The notes beneath the pieces are model-generated. The model was not told the origin of the DNA and searched no databases. It worked only from the letters and a program-made list of their open reading frames with translations. Of a stretch of DNA of 64,000 nucleotides, positions 33,822-44,362 are shown piece by piece. The position numbers were made by a program, and so were the translations under genes. This DNA comes from Phytophthora sp. 'mugwort' (Eukaryota; Oomycota; Peronosporomycetes; Peronosporales; Peronosporaceae). Numbering within the stretch: the first letter of the stretch is position 1; each line of letters starts with the position of its first letter. The stretch lies in NCBI GenBank assembly GCA_033558025.1, contig JAUCEF010000010.1, forward strand, positions 1,017,001-1,081,000. The letters run 5' to 3'.

Positions 33822-34280
33822 ATGCTCGCTGATACCGGTGCGATTGCTAGTCTCGTGAGTAGGGCGATGCTGAAGCGACTGGGGCGTGCCGCTAAACCGC
33901 TGCGTCCGTATACGGGTAGCCTCGATAGTGCTTCAGGCCACTCGATCCGAGTTCACGGAGTGATCGATTTCCCCGTAACACTGGGGACACTCGATAAGAC
34001 GCTACGGTTCGTGGTAGCCGATCGACTGCACGTGGACGCGATCTCGGCACGGATACGCTGGAGGCGTTCCGAGCCGTCATAGATTTGGACGAGCAGACTA
34101 TGACGCTGAAGGGAACAGGTGACGTGATCCCACTGGGCCTTACCCGGGTAGAGGAGGTGTATTCCGCTGGGGTCGTGTACGAGGTGCATCTACCTCCGGG
34201 CCATCAAGCATTAGTGTCGAGCAAGGTTAAAGGAGGAATCATGGAAAGCGCCACGGTGTTAGTCGCGCTACTGGATTAGA
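33822..34280 (+). pseudogene. Retroelement B aspartic protease
   Basis: MLADTGAIASLVSRAMLKRL holds the DTGA active site of retropepsins; RFVVADRLHVDAI and, one frame on, LGTDTLEAFRAVIDLD give the conserved C-terminal hydrophobic block. A single-base frameshift near 34050 separates the two. It would cut Gag-Pol. The region before it (32810-33821) is a charged Gag-Pol linker in several frames with no domain I recognise. Confidence 0.7.
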
Positions 34281-34689
34281 TGAGTCTTCGAGGGTCGCGA
34301 GAACGTTGTGCACGGTAAACAACGCTCATGTGATAGTGGAAGTGTGTAACGCGTCGACAGACGAAATTGTGGTGAAGACGGGATTGACAGTGGCCGTGGT
34401 GGCTGTTGTGCCCGAATCCGCGTTCGGAGAGGCCCAGATTGAGTCTGAAGCGAGTGTCCCTCTTCGAGAACCTCGGGAGACCTCTCCTACGGTGGGGGTT
34501 GTGAACCTTCTCGGACACGTCGGAGGCGCTAGGGAAAGGGCACAGGTGTTGGCGAGCAGTCGCGAACTTTGAAGGTTCAGCCTTGGGTGCAGAACAACGG
34601 GCCTTTTTCGCCGACATGCTGCACGACTTCGAGGACTTGTTTGTGGACACGTCCAAGAAGCCGGGTCGCACGGATCTCCTGCAGTTCTA

Positions 34690-35870
34690 GGTCGACACGG
34701 GAACGCACGCTCCAATAAAGCAGGCTCCGTATCGGGTGTCCAAAGCGGAACGTGACACGATGGAGGCTGAAATACAGCAGTACCTAGATCTGGGTCTAAT
34801 TCGGCCGTCGACGAGCCCCTAGGCCAGCCCAGTGCAAATGATAAGGGAGTCGGATGGTGGCATCCGCTTCTGTATTGATTATCGGAAATTGAACGCCGTC
34901 ACGGAGAAAGGCTGCTACCTCATGCCTCTGATCGATGATATTCTGGACATTATCGGTAACGATAAGCTGTTTCAACAATGGATGTTGCCTCTGGGTATTG
35001 GAATGTATCTATGCACCCTGGTAGTGTGGACAAAACGGCGTTCACGATCAAATTTGGACTGTATGAGTGGCTCGTTTCGGATTATGTAACCCCGGTGCCC
35101 GCGTTTGAACGGTTGATGGAGAATGTATTGTTCGACCTCAAGTGGTGGACTTGCTTGGTGTATCTCGATGACTGTGAGGTGTTTAAAGATTTTCCGACAC
35201 ACTTGGTTCGGGTACGACAGGTACTGGAACGCTTCCGGCAAGCTGGTTTCAAGCTCAAACTGAAGAAGTGTCTTTGGGAGCCGCGACCAGGCGGCGTTCC
35301 TGGGGCATATTGTCACTCCCTCGGGTATCTTGCCGAATCCGGAGAAGGTAAAGGCGGTGATGAATATTGCCAAACCACACGATCTGCACACTCTCAGAGC
35401 TTTCCTTAGATTAACTAGTTATTTTAGACGCTATATCCCGGGCTTTGCTGCTATTGCTGCTCCATTAGAACGGCTGAAGCAGAAGAACGTGGCGTTCCGC
35501 TGAGACGAAGACTGTATACTGCTTTTGTGCAGTTGCAATGCAAGCTAGTTCGACCACCGATACTGGTCTATCCGGACTTTTCTTAGAGGTTTATGTTGTA
35601 TGTGGACTCGTCGCACTTGGCAGTGGGCGCGTGTCTGATGCAAGAAGTGGACGGTCGTGACAGTGCCATTTCATACGCGAGCAAGATGCTGGCTGGGTCT
35701 CAGAGAAATTGGATCAACACGACGGACGGAACTACGGAGATTGAATGTTAGGGAATTGTCTGGGCGACGCGCAAGTTTCGCTGTTACTTAGATCATCGAG
35801 AATTCGACCTCTTTACTGATCATCAAGCCTTAACTTGGATTTTGGGGAGAGACTACACGTACTACCAACG
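34690..35870 (+). pseudogene. Retroelement B reverse transcriptase and RNase H
   Basis: RT motifs in order: KQAPYRVSKAERDTMEAEI, GLIRPSTSP (followed by an in-frame TAG), GGIRFCIDYRKLNAVTEK, MDVASGYWNVSMHP, and the catalytic VYLDDCEVF (YLDD codons at 35161-35172), then FKLKLKKCLWE. The connection domain (SYFRRYIPGFAAIAAPLERL, about 35418) and a Ty3-type RNase H follow (YVDSSHLAVGACLMQE, AISYASKMLAGSQRNW, LFTDHQALTWIL; about 35590-35850), with stops at 35508, 35586 and 35749. The RT acidic pair is kept, but the frame is broken at least five times. Confidence 0.78.
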
Positions 35871-36298
35871 CTAAATTGGCGCGCTGGGCGATGGAACTAT
35901 CGCAGCTGCGATTTAAGATATTCATCGTCCCGGAACGATGATGGGTCACGCGGACGTGCTGTCTCGGGTAAAGCAGAAGCCGACTATCGGAGCTATTAGT
36001 TGGGCAGAGCTGTTGAACCCCGTACTGAATGAGACTACTGCCCAGGAAGGCCCGTCAGGCGACGATGATCCGAGTAGCGCGTCTGCCCAGGACGGCGGAG
36101 AAACTCGTGTCCTAGTCGGCAAGCCGACAGAAGTCGAAGGCGAAGGTGAGAACGATGATGGGGAAGGAACGCTGGAAAAGGACGCTGGCCGCGAGGTAGG
36201 GAGCTCAGCCAAGAAGAACAAGAAGAGGATGAAGTAGGGCGTGCCCCGCCGACCGTCCGTCTCCACTAGACGAGTTCGGTCTTGACGGTGAGAAGTTC

Positions 36299-38035
36299 GT
36301 GGAAGAACAAGCTCACACGCTGTGGATAAGGGCCCTCATGGCCTTCCTACAAAATGGAACGTTGGGTCTCGACCCACTATTACGAGTGCAAGTGCTGAAG
36401 CTGGCCCGCACTTCCTGGTCAAAAGTGGAGTGTTTATGCGGCGCGTACCTGCCTGCTGGAGCTGGGCCCGCGCGTACGATCACCGTTCCTGTAATACCGG
36501 TCCCTTTCATCGAGAACATGCTGATTTGCTGTCATTCGGACGTGTTCGCGGCTCACTTGGGGAAAACTAAGACTGCTGATAAGGTGAGACGGCATGCATA
36601 CTGGCATGGGTGGAAGAAGAATGTGGCTGAGTTTGTCCGCGCGTGATCGTTTTGAGGCGGTGGAAAAGGGCATCGACCCTGGCGAGCCGGTTGATGCAGC
36701 GTATGCCGGTGTATGATTTGTCGAGACCGTTCTCCTTGCTAGTGGTGGATAAAAATGGGCCTCTTGTCACTACGGAACGTGTCAATATGTTTATATTAGT
36801 GTTTGCAGACTACTTCAAGAGATGGGTAGAAGCGTTCGCGGTGCGTGTGGTAGACACGGTTTTCTTTTCGTGGAGGCGCTGATTGACGGAGTCATCAGTC
36901 ACCGCGGAGTACCCGAACGTCTACTAATTGATAATGGTTCCAACTTCACGTCGGACCTGGCGCGTTCGCTGTATGAGACGCTTGGTATTAAGAAGCTGTT
37001 CAGCTCTGCCTATCACCCTCAGACGCAGGGACTCGTCGAGCGCTTCAACGGGACGTTGCTAGGGATGCTGAAAATGTTCGTGCATCAATCGCAGACTGAC
37101 TGGGATGTGTATTTGCCCCGAGTCCTGTTTGCCTACAGATCATCCTACCATGAGGCGCTGGGGGATTCTCTGTTCTTCAGCTTATACGGTCGAGACCCGA
37201 AGTTGCCATTAGATTTGGCGTTCCTTAAAACGGGCAAAGACTGGATGAGGTCAATGAGGTGGCCGTCTACAGGAGGAAGTTATAGGAACTCTCGCCGACT
37301 GATCGAGCGACAGTTGATCAAGGCTCAAGACCGTCACGAGAAACGAATGAGTGGGCAGAAGCGAGTGGAGTACGTGACGGGGACGTTGTTTGGGTACACC
37401 AGCACTTCATGGCGAAGCGAAGGAAAAAGAGAACGAAGAAGTTATCTTGGCACGGCCCTTACCGGATCATCGGCCAAGTCGTTGAGAATGCCTACCGGAT
37501 TACTATACCATCCCAACCCAATCAAGTGGTCACGGTAAATGTGAACCGACTGAAGAAGTTCAAGGTTCGTTGGAGTCGATCGTATGCGGATGAAGTACCC
37601 GAGGGCGTCGTTGAAGAGGAGGAGGCTACGGACGAGGGGTCTTTGGGAGCGGACGACCTGCCTTCGACGAGCTTCGCTGAACATCGCTCCATCGGAGGGG
37701 AAGAAACGGTATTTTCTGGAGTGAGTTCTCCGATCGTGGATATAATGGCAAAAAGGATTGAAGGGCAGCAAGTGCAGTATTTGGTGCTAACGGCCACGTT
37801 CGAGACGTTCTGGTTGCCGCGAGCTACTTTGGGGCCTGATCACGACGCCCTGATCACGACATTCGAGAACGCCGACCGAAAGAAGAGGAACTTGCCGGAG
37901 TTGCGTCGCGGAGCGCGTTTAATGGAGGCGAACGCCACGGTCGACGAGGATGAAACTCTTGTTCTAGGGACGAGTCGCTTGGGAGCGTTCGTCAAGAAGA
38001 GTGAGTGGATGGTGAGATGTCGAGGGTTTTGGTGA
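36299..38035 (+). pseudogene. Retroelement B integrase and C-terminal tail
   Basis: An H2C2-type start (MLICCHSDVFAAHLGKTKTA ... YWHGWKKNVAEF) is followed by the rve core. The core has VVDKNGPL (first Asp), LLIDNGSNFTSDL (second Asp) and GLVERFNGTLLGML (Glu), so the DDE triad is present across frames. The tail 37409-38035 is open for 208 codons. It has a GPYRI..QV.NAYRI block typical of Gypsy integrase C-termini, then a weak chromodomain-like segment (DIMAKRIEGQQVQYLVL) and ELRRGARLMEANATVDEDE, ending at a normal stop. Integrase inserts the cDNA; a C-terminal chromodomain would target chromatin. Confidence 0.72.
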
Positions 38036-38223
38036 AGAATCGGGATTGTGGGAATTGCATTTAGTTTAAATTTTGAAAATGGTGGATTGTACTCGCGCAA
38101 GTTCGCGTTCCTCAGCAGTGATTGAAAGTCTGAAGTACAAGGAAGGAACGGAACGAAAGCAGGGGCGAATGGAAGAACGTATATGAGGAGATAAAAGGAT
38201 GGATGATTACTGACTCGACTAAG

Positions 38224-39638
38224 CATCGTCGCCGAAGGAGGCCTCGTCGGCTTCTTGGTCTGAGGACGGAAGAGCTGGCGGTGTGTTGGGAGCAGACTTG
38301 GGAAGCGGTGGCAGCGCCGTAGAGAGTCCGTTGTCCTAGGCGTCGGACGAGTCTTCGAGATCTTGTTCCTTGGCGGTCAGAACGGACGTAGCGGGAGGTT
38401 CAAATGAACCGTCCAAAATGGACAGCCTGATCGCGTCCTGCTCTCTCTTGATACGGAAGTGGTTAATAAGGTGTTTCCACGGGTCCTTCTGCTGTAGGCA
38501 GGTGTCTGGAAGACGCGACTAAAGGCAATGTCGATGCGAACTCTGGCCAAGGCCCTGTCCGTGAGGCGGTACTCCGGTTTGGAGGCCGGGTTGAAAGCCT
38601 AGGTAAACTCTAGGAACGCTCGGATATGCGGTAGCCGAAGTCGTCTATATGGGCCGGGTCCAGAGCGTGATCGCAGACAAACTCGAAGCGGTCTTGTCCT
38701 GACGGAAAAGGGCGGCCAGGTCTTCATCGAGAGGCCCGTCGTAGTTCGACGCTTCGGCCCCGCCTTTGCCGGGCTGATCTCCTAGCCAGAAAAGGTCTTC
38801 GTGACCTTCGAGTTGTTCCAGCAGACCGTAGAAGCCGAAGGTCTTGATGCACAGACTCAGGAAGTGAAGCCGTGCTTGAATGGCACGTAGTTTGTGCTTT
38901 CGGCGAGCGGAAGTATCGGCGGCATCGCGAAGAGGGGCGTGGAACGCCCAATCCGAGAACTTTCAGCGACGGGCCATCCAGAAATACCAATGGGCGCGAT
39001 AGAGGTCTTCATACTGGGCGGAGTCGTACCATAGGCGACGTCCTCTCCAGGGGAACGTCAGCCGCCAGGGGTTCTTGCCCTGCTGCTCGGCGCGACGAAG
39101 AACGTCTGCGATGGCTTCACACACCTCTCGCGGAGCGGACGGGTTCACGTCAGGAAGGACGACGACCTGAGAGGGAGACGAAGGAGCAGACAGCGCTTGC
39201 GCACGACTGACGGTGCGGCGTTGCTTGGGCGCCGGCGACGACTTCGCAGGGGTCTTGGAAGTTGAGGCCGCCAGTTTGGAAGAGGCGACTTTTACCCTTA
39301 CTACTTGACGGGTGGAGCTCCTACAGCCGACGGAGTGGGTGACTCAGGGAGCAACATGACCGTGCCGGTAAGGGCAACGTCCGTTCTCCTTCAATGATAG
39401 AGCGAGCGGGCTCGTCAAGCTGGTCGACGCCGGACGACAAGCCGTTGACCGTGACCAGGGCCCGCAACCGTGCCCAGAACGCTTCTTCTGCCGGACGGAT
39501 TAACTGCGGACGGGACCCGCCGGCTTCACGCTTTAGCAGGTCCGCTAGGAAGGCCCTAAAGTCGCGGATTTCGGTTGGCGTGTAGGTCTTGCCCATGTTG
39601 CTGGAGGGGCGGGGCGACTCGTGTGGGAATGACGGCAA
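38224..39638 (-). pseudogene. Minus-strand coding region of unknown function downstream of retroelement B pol
   Basis: Reading minus from an ATG at 39638 (or 39597, MGKTYTPTEI): EIRDFRAFLADLLKREAGGS and EEAFWARLRALVTVNGLSSG come first, then a Ser/Lys linker. An aromatic-rich block follows (RLTFPWRGRRLWYDSAQYED, LYRAHWYFWMARR), then LFWLGDQPGKGG..., KDPWKHLINHFRIKREQDAI and an acidic end near 38224. The pieces use different frames, with several stops, but the protein-like character runs for about 470 codons and the strand is consistent. No domain is recognised. It ends 190 bp from the stop of B pol, tail to tail. It could be an antisense accessory gene of B or a remnant of another gene or element. 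Confidence 0.5.
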
Positions 39639-39850
39639 ATTAGCGAATGATGAAAAGCGGATGCGGGAGACGTTCGACTGACCACTGGTGGTACTGGACT
39701 AGGAGCGTTCTGGAGAAAGTTCGGTGATTGAAGGAGCTTAGGGTGTCGCGTCTGAGGACGGGCTGTATTGACAGTCCGTGACCCCAGCTGAACTAACGGA
39801 ACGGCAGTTCGATCACTCTGCGTTCGGCTTTAAGGACGAGAAAGGGAAGC

Positions 39851-40429
39851 GTGGTCGACATGATTGCTTGGGAGGAGGCGTTGAAGTTTCTCGTCTCCAG
39901 CAACGTCTCCACCGCTTGGGGAAACTTTCCTACGACGGCGTGGTGCGTTCTCTGTGTGGCGCTATGGGTATTTACTGCCCCGCTGCGGAATATTGCGCTA
40001 GTTTTCCTGACGAGGGTGCGCGATGGAGGCGCTAGTCTCGTGTTCTTCCTCTCTACATGTGTCGACCGTTACATGACAGCGGCTCGAAGCCCTGCCGCCC
40101 TGGCAATGCGTCCTACTGAGTATGCGTGGTCGATGGTCGCTATGCTACTGATGGTACCTATGGTCGTGCTGCGGGACTACGAACATGACTTTGGAGCGTT
40201 CGGGCGCATGTGGCGTACTTGGTGCTATGCGTGCCACCACACACTCTGCATTTATTCGCCGGACACCGTTGACGTGGCTTGTAGAGCGTGCCGCCGTTAT
40301 GGTCGAGCGATTAGAGAGGCGGTGATGGCTATGATAGACCGTTTGGGCGATGTATTTTACGGAGCGTACCTGTTAGCGTTGTTATTGACATCCGTCATGG
40401 CTTACTTGCCGCGGTGTTACACGACGTGA
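39851..40429 (+). CDS. Predicted multi-pass membrane protein, unknown
   Basis: A 192-residue open frame with four hydrophobic segments: about residues 24-55 (WCVLCVALWVFTAPL ... IALVFL), 58-70, 95-110 (SMVAMLLMVPMVVL) and 170-186 (YGAYLLALLLTSVMAYL). A Cys-rich loop lies between the last two (WCYACHHTLC, CRACRRYGR). No family is recognised. It follows retroelement B and the minus-strand region. Its stop overlaps the next ATG (TGATG at 40427-40431), the first link of a chain of overlapping ORFs. It may be an envelope-like or accessory membrane protein of a retroelement, or unrelated. Expression is unproven. Confidence 0.45.
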   Translation: MVDMIAWEEALKFLVSSNVSTAWGNFPTTAWCVLCVALWVFTAPLRNIALVFLTRVRDGGASLVFFLSTCVDRYMTAARSPAALAMRPTEYAWSMVAMLLMVPMVVLRDYEHDFGAFGRMWRTWCYACHHTLCIYSPDTVDVACRACRRYGRAIREAVMAMIDRLGDVFYGAYLLALLLTSVMAYLPRCYTT

Positions 40430-40584
40430 TGGAAGGAATATGTCAGGGATGGACTGGAGTGGCCGTGACCCTCCTACTCGCGGGTATTTACTGCGAGTTT
40501 TCTGCCGTAATCGCGACTGCTAGCGGCGTTCTGGTGCTTTGTGGCTGTTATAGCCGGGTTATGCGACCTTTGAAGTTCGGATGA
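40429..40584 (+). CDS. Small hydrophobic ORF overlapping the preceding membrane ORF
   Basis: 51 residues from the ATG at 40429, one hydrophobic core (VAVTLLLAGIYCEFSAVIAT, then GVLVLCGCY). It looks like a continuation of the upstream membrane protein in a shifted frame, so the two may once have been one gene. Its stop overlaps the next ATG (ATGA at 40581-40584). Confidence 0.35.
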   Translation: MEGICQGWTGVAVTLLLAGIYCEFSAVIATASGVLVLCGCYSRVMRPLKFG

Positions 40585-41063
40585 CGGGCGCTTCCCCACG
40601 ACAGGTGGCTGACCAGGGGATTGAGGGCACGCGCGCCCGCTTGGAGACGAGGGGCCAAGCGGAACGGGACAGTGTGGCACGGTTGAGAGGTCTCTCGATG
40701 CGTAAGGAGGCAGGCACGATGCGTGACTCGAGTCCTGACCCACTGCGACCACTGCCGCACAAAAAGGTCTAGCACACCCGAGCGGAGACCGTTCCCGAGG
40801 TGGTCGAGGTTGGTCGGGGACGCCCTATGGAAGTCGGGGAGAGTTATCACGGTCCGCGCTCGGATGACCGGTTGACACTCCTCATGGACTGTCTGAACCA
40901 CGCGTGTGTGCAGAAGCGTCACGTCGCCGGGCCGCCGAATGCCTTCGCGAAGGAGGAGCGTACCAAGCTTGAAGAGACCAGTGCCGGCGTTCCCACAATG
41001 GAACGCCTGGACCGCAAAGAGGGAACTCGTGTACGGAGGGGGGGGGGGGCACTTGCCGGGTGA
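40581..41063 (+). CDS. Charged gag-like ORF pair, unknown
   Basis: 40581-40772 reads an Arg/Glu-rich helix (TRARLETRGQAERDSVARLR). After a stop, 40800-41063 reads VVEVGRGRPMEVGESYHGP... and KEERTKLEETSAGVPTMERL, ending after a G12 run (41038-41049). The style resembles disordered gag leaders, but there is no capsid or knuckle. The opposite strand is also open here, so coding on plus is not certain. Confidence 0.3.
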
Positions 41064-41271
41064 AAGGTAATACGTACAACTAAGGAAAAGGGGTGACTGT
41101 TCGCGTGCTCGAAGGACGCTCGGAAACGCAAGGTGAAGAAAAGAGTGGCCTGCCGGCAGGATAGTTGCCGGCTGCCTCGAGGAAGTCAGTCGTGAAACTA
41201 CCTCGTTGAACAGGATCAACCCAAGAAACCAAAAGCTTTTTATTAAGTTCCTGTTCTCTCTTTCCGTTAAG

Positions 41272-41926
41272 CTACAAGTCACTCCTCTAGGCCGAAGGTA
41301 TTCACGGCCCCGCCGAGGATAGACCGCGACCGCGACATGGAGCGCAAACCCAGGCGCAATATTTCCTAATCCGACACCAATGTCTAGGAAGCCATCCTGT
41401 GCCTCCACATACCCAATCGCGCCGAAACCGCAGTAGGCAAGAGCTCCCCTACGTTCTCTTCAGTTCTACAGGCTCTCTGACTCACATCTGCCTTCGACAC
41501 ACCGCCGTAGATAACTGCTAATGCCATCTCAACCTCGTTCAGACGCAGTACTTGTAGTTTGTTGCAGGGAGATCGCGGGGAAGTAGAAGGAACTCGAGGA
41601 GCCGTATGGGGAGCTCGGGGAGCTTGTGGGGCGGTAGGGATAGCTCGAGGAGCTTGGGGGCTTGTGGAGTAGTAGGGAGAGACCGGGGGGGCAGTGCGGC
41701 CATTGCGGATGGCCGAACTCGAGAAGAAACACGGTGGGAAGCGTGCAAGCACGCTTCCAAGCGTATGCCTCAGGCACTGAAGCCGCGCCCGCAGCTTCTC
41801 CGGCGAGGGTTTCGTGCGCATCTTGCGCACTACATCTCTCCAGTTGATCCTCTTGCCGTGCGCCTCGTACCCGCGCGCTATCACCACAATTTGGTTGTCT
41901 TCTCTGCCAGAGAAGGTGGTTTTCAT
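41272..41926 (-). pseudogene. SANT/Myb-like plus DOT1-type methyltransferase fragment
   Basis: From an ATG at 41926 (minus): residues about 8-70 (REDNQIVVIARGYEA, RINWRDVVRKM, EKLRARLQCLRHTLGSVLAR) look like a SANT/Myb DNA-binding domain. A Pro/Ser-repeat linker follows (about 85-120). Then comes NEVEMALAVIYGGVSKADVS and NVGELLPTAVSA, the usual lead-in to a DOT1-like domain. After a frameshift near 41400, AQDGFLDIGVGLGNIAPGFA gives the SAM-binding motif I. Sequence resemblance stops near 41280, so the methyltransferase is truncated and broken. DOT1 enzymes methylate histone H3K79; the intact version might have been a chromatin modifier, possibly carried by a mobile element. Family call is from motifs only. 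Confidence 0.55.
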
Positions 41927-43829
41927 TGCCCTCGATGGATAAGTGAATCAGTGTATATAGCATATACTTTGTATGTGCTTGGGTGGAGCGTTGAGCCCCA
42001 CGAACTGCGTTGGTACATGCACTGTTTTTCTCGCCGATTGGCCAGGCTGGTGCACTGACAACCGCCTCTGGCATTGCGTTTCGTGTGATGGACGTCAATT
42101 TTTCAGTGGAAACCTGTCATTGAACTATTCTTTGATACGGTTTCTTTCGAAAATTGCCCCCACCATCGTCATATTTCTCCCTAAACCTACAATACATTTC
42201 GATATGATTTCCTGAAACAAAACACGGTACAATGAAACCGAGCCTAACACCAAAGGAAACAAAATGCCTCATGTTGAGGGATCCTTTGCATCATATTTTG
42301 TGAAAACAGTTAAAGGACGCAAAAAGCCCCATTGTAGCGGCGGCGAATGTAATTCTCTTAAATACGTTTTTCATCACCGCTGTGCAGCCCCCACCAAAAA
42401 TGGGAGTTTGCTCCCCATGTTTTTCCACGCTGCCGACATGTTCCTTGCGTTAGCAGTCGAAACTCCAACAACCCACATACCAGGGTCTCCGTCTCAATCT
42501 CCCGTATCACTCGTTCCAGCTGAGTTGCGATATACTCTGATGTGTGTCTTTCCATTACACAAAAAATGCAGTCCCAATACCGCAATGACATTCCAAGAAC
42601 TGATACCATAAAATTGATAACGCTACGTCTGTTTACATCCGTGCAAGCATCGGTAACCGCCGTTACAGTTTTTGCGCCTTGATATTTTCAACGCAATATT
42701 ATAAATATATATTTTTTGCTAATTCGTACCACAATTTCTCGCGAGCGCGCGGGGGGGGGGGGGGGGGGGCAGCTTGTAGGATGGATCCGCAAGTTTCATC
42801 AATCGGCAAAATACGGAGCTTCGACAAGTCGAAAATATAGGCGCAGTAGACAAACAGCTCTCCAACCATTTCATCCAGTTCTCCTGTGTCGGACAAGCGG
42901 TAGCTTGAGCAATATTCTGAGTAGAAATGGTTTGAGGCGATATACCAGAGAGTTCAATAATCGCACTACGCTGCGGGATTTAGCATCCAGCAGAGGCTTC
43001 AAGGTGTAAGCCGAGGAAGTTTATCAGCAGTCAAAATGGCGTCGCACTGGAGAGCATGTCGGATCACGTGGTTTCCCCGGCCTTGTTGGCCGCACAACTC
43101 CTGCACACAGCCATTCGGTGTGACTTGCTATCGACCCTACAGAAGTTTTGTCAATACCAACTCGGTTTGACGCCGACGTTGTTGCGTTGTCTGCGCTAAC
43201 CCTCTCCACGGGTCTTGAAACTTGACGCACATCTTCTCGGGGACCCTTCGCGCTGCTTCAGCGACGAGGGGGTAATTGTTGAGCAGAATACGACTATTAT
43301 ATCTTGGTGACCGTCGCGATGAAGAAGCTGACATACGTGGGTTTGACGCAGTCTTATCACTGGGTAGCGATATATGGAACGGGTTCCGGTTGATGAAGGT
43401 GGAGATCGGAACGCAGCTACTGAACGACTGGGAGATGCATAAATGTAACGCCGTGGTCGACCTAGTGGTGCGGGTGCCTGCGGACTTTGTGTCCTTCAAC
43501 TCGTAGTTGAGTGAAGCATTGCATATATAATCGAAAACGAATGGTTCGGAACGATTGGAACGTTCGGAATGGCGGTTTCCTATTCAACACTAGTTGGTTA
43601 ATGTGAAAAAAAAAACGCTAGAAGCGCGCGCTTCTCCGTTGCAAGGGTTTTGGTCGGAAATGTGCGGTAACCACGGCTTCTTGGGCATTTCCAAAAAAGA
43701 AGTCAGTCGATTCAGTAGATATTCTCCAACTATTATGCCCCAGAAACCTCGGCTCTAATTACGGCTAGAAATACTTCGAATGTGTTTGCTCTAGTCGTGA
43801 ATAGGCGAAATTTGCCCTCGTGCTGGGAT
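41927..43829. other. 1.9-kb stretch without a recognised gene; G19 homopolymer
   Basis: A 19-G run lies at 42751-42769. ORFs at 42264-42611, 43276-43506 (plus) and 43137-43499 (minus) show no domain. No structured repeat was seen by eye. Confidence 0.4.
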
Positions 43830-44123
43830 TCAGCTGCGAATACATCGGGTCGCTCCTTCATGCTTCTTGTCCCAGAAGAAGAACGTTCGCTTGAACCAAG
43901 CCTTGAAATTACCCCATGTTTGGGTGTAGCTGCCATCATTGGCCCCGGCTGATGGCCCGCCACGGAAGCCTCTTTCCTCTTGGTCTGACGTGAAATCTAA
44001 CAAATAGCGGCTATCTCCCGTCACGACTCCCTTCCGATCGTTATCTGCTTTCACGCCGTCGGATGCAGCGATTAGAGCGAACCAGACGGCCATAACCCAA
44101 CGTAGCGCGGCGGTGAAACGCAT
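43830..44123 (-). CDS. Candidate secreted RXLR-type effector (short)
   Basis: 97 residues. Residues 1-26 form a signal peptide: basic start, hydrophobic core ALRWVMAVWFALIAA, likely cleavage after VKA. A degenerate RXLR follows at 39-42 (RYLL) with a dEER-type motif at 47-51 (DQEER), the spacing seen in Phytophthora effectors. The C-terminal half (NFKAWFKRTFFFWDKKH) is short and aromatic; no WY fold can be shown. If real it would be secreted and delivered into host cells. It is intact but short for the family, so truncation of the 3' part is possible. Its ATG is 12 bp from the edge of LTR retrotransposon C, so its original promoter has been separated or replaced. Confidence 0.62.
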   Translation of the reverse strand: MRFTAALRWVMAVWFALIAASDGVKADNDRKGVVTGDSRYLLDFTSDQEERGFRGGPSAGANDGSYTQTWGNFKAWFKRTFFFWDKKHEGATRCIRS

Positions 44124-44135
44124 GATGGGGGGGGA

Positions 44136-44323
44136 TGGTATCAGGACTACGAGGTAGTCTAAATAGGTTTATCTTAGCGATATTATCTAGATAGTAAAAT
44201 CAATACAAAAGCAGACGCAGGGCGGCTGAGGAGGCCACGTGGCCTCCATCCGCCTAAACTGCGGGGGACTGTACTTCAAGATTTACGCCGCTCTCCCCCA
44301 AGCTCTCCTCGCGCAAGATATAC
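44136..44323 (+). repeat. 5' LTR of retroelement C
   Basis: Begins TGGTATCAGG, ends GCAAGATATAC; shares long identical blocks with 51342-51520 (for example AGTCTAAATAGGTTTATC, AGTAAAATCAATACAAAAGC). It contains an extra CGGGGGACTGT-type 11-nt segment absent from the 3' copy. Confidence 0.85.
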
Positions 44324-44362
44324 TGGTAGCACTTGTTGATCTCAGCCCCTTGCAAGAAACCC

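Larger units (their letters stand above)
30324..38035 (+). mobile_element. Gypsy/Ty3-type LTR retrotransposon B (gag-pol, decayed)
   Basis: Gag, protease, reverse transcriptase, RNase H and integrase occur in that order on the plus strand, the Ty3/Gypsy order. Stops and frameshifts interrupt every domain, and a G21 run (30925-30945) falls in the gag leader. LTRs were looked for on both sides by eye and not found with confidence, so the outer limits are provisional. A minus-strand coding region and a plus-strand membrane-protein chain follow (38224-41063) and may belong to the same element. Confidence 0.78.

Noticed and set aside
40548..41271. Remaining downstream part of a 286-codon minus ORF
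   Set aside because: Only its first 45 or so codons match the DOT1-like motif; the rest lacks family features and overlaps the plus-strand ORF chain.
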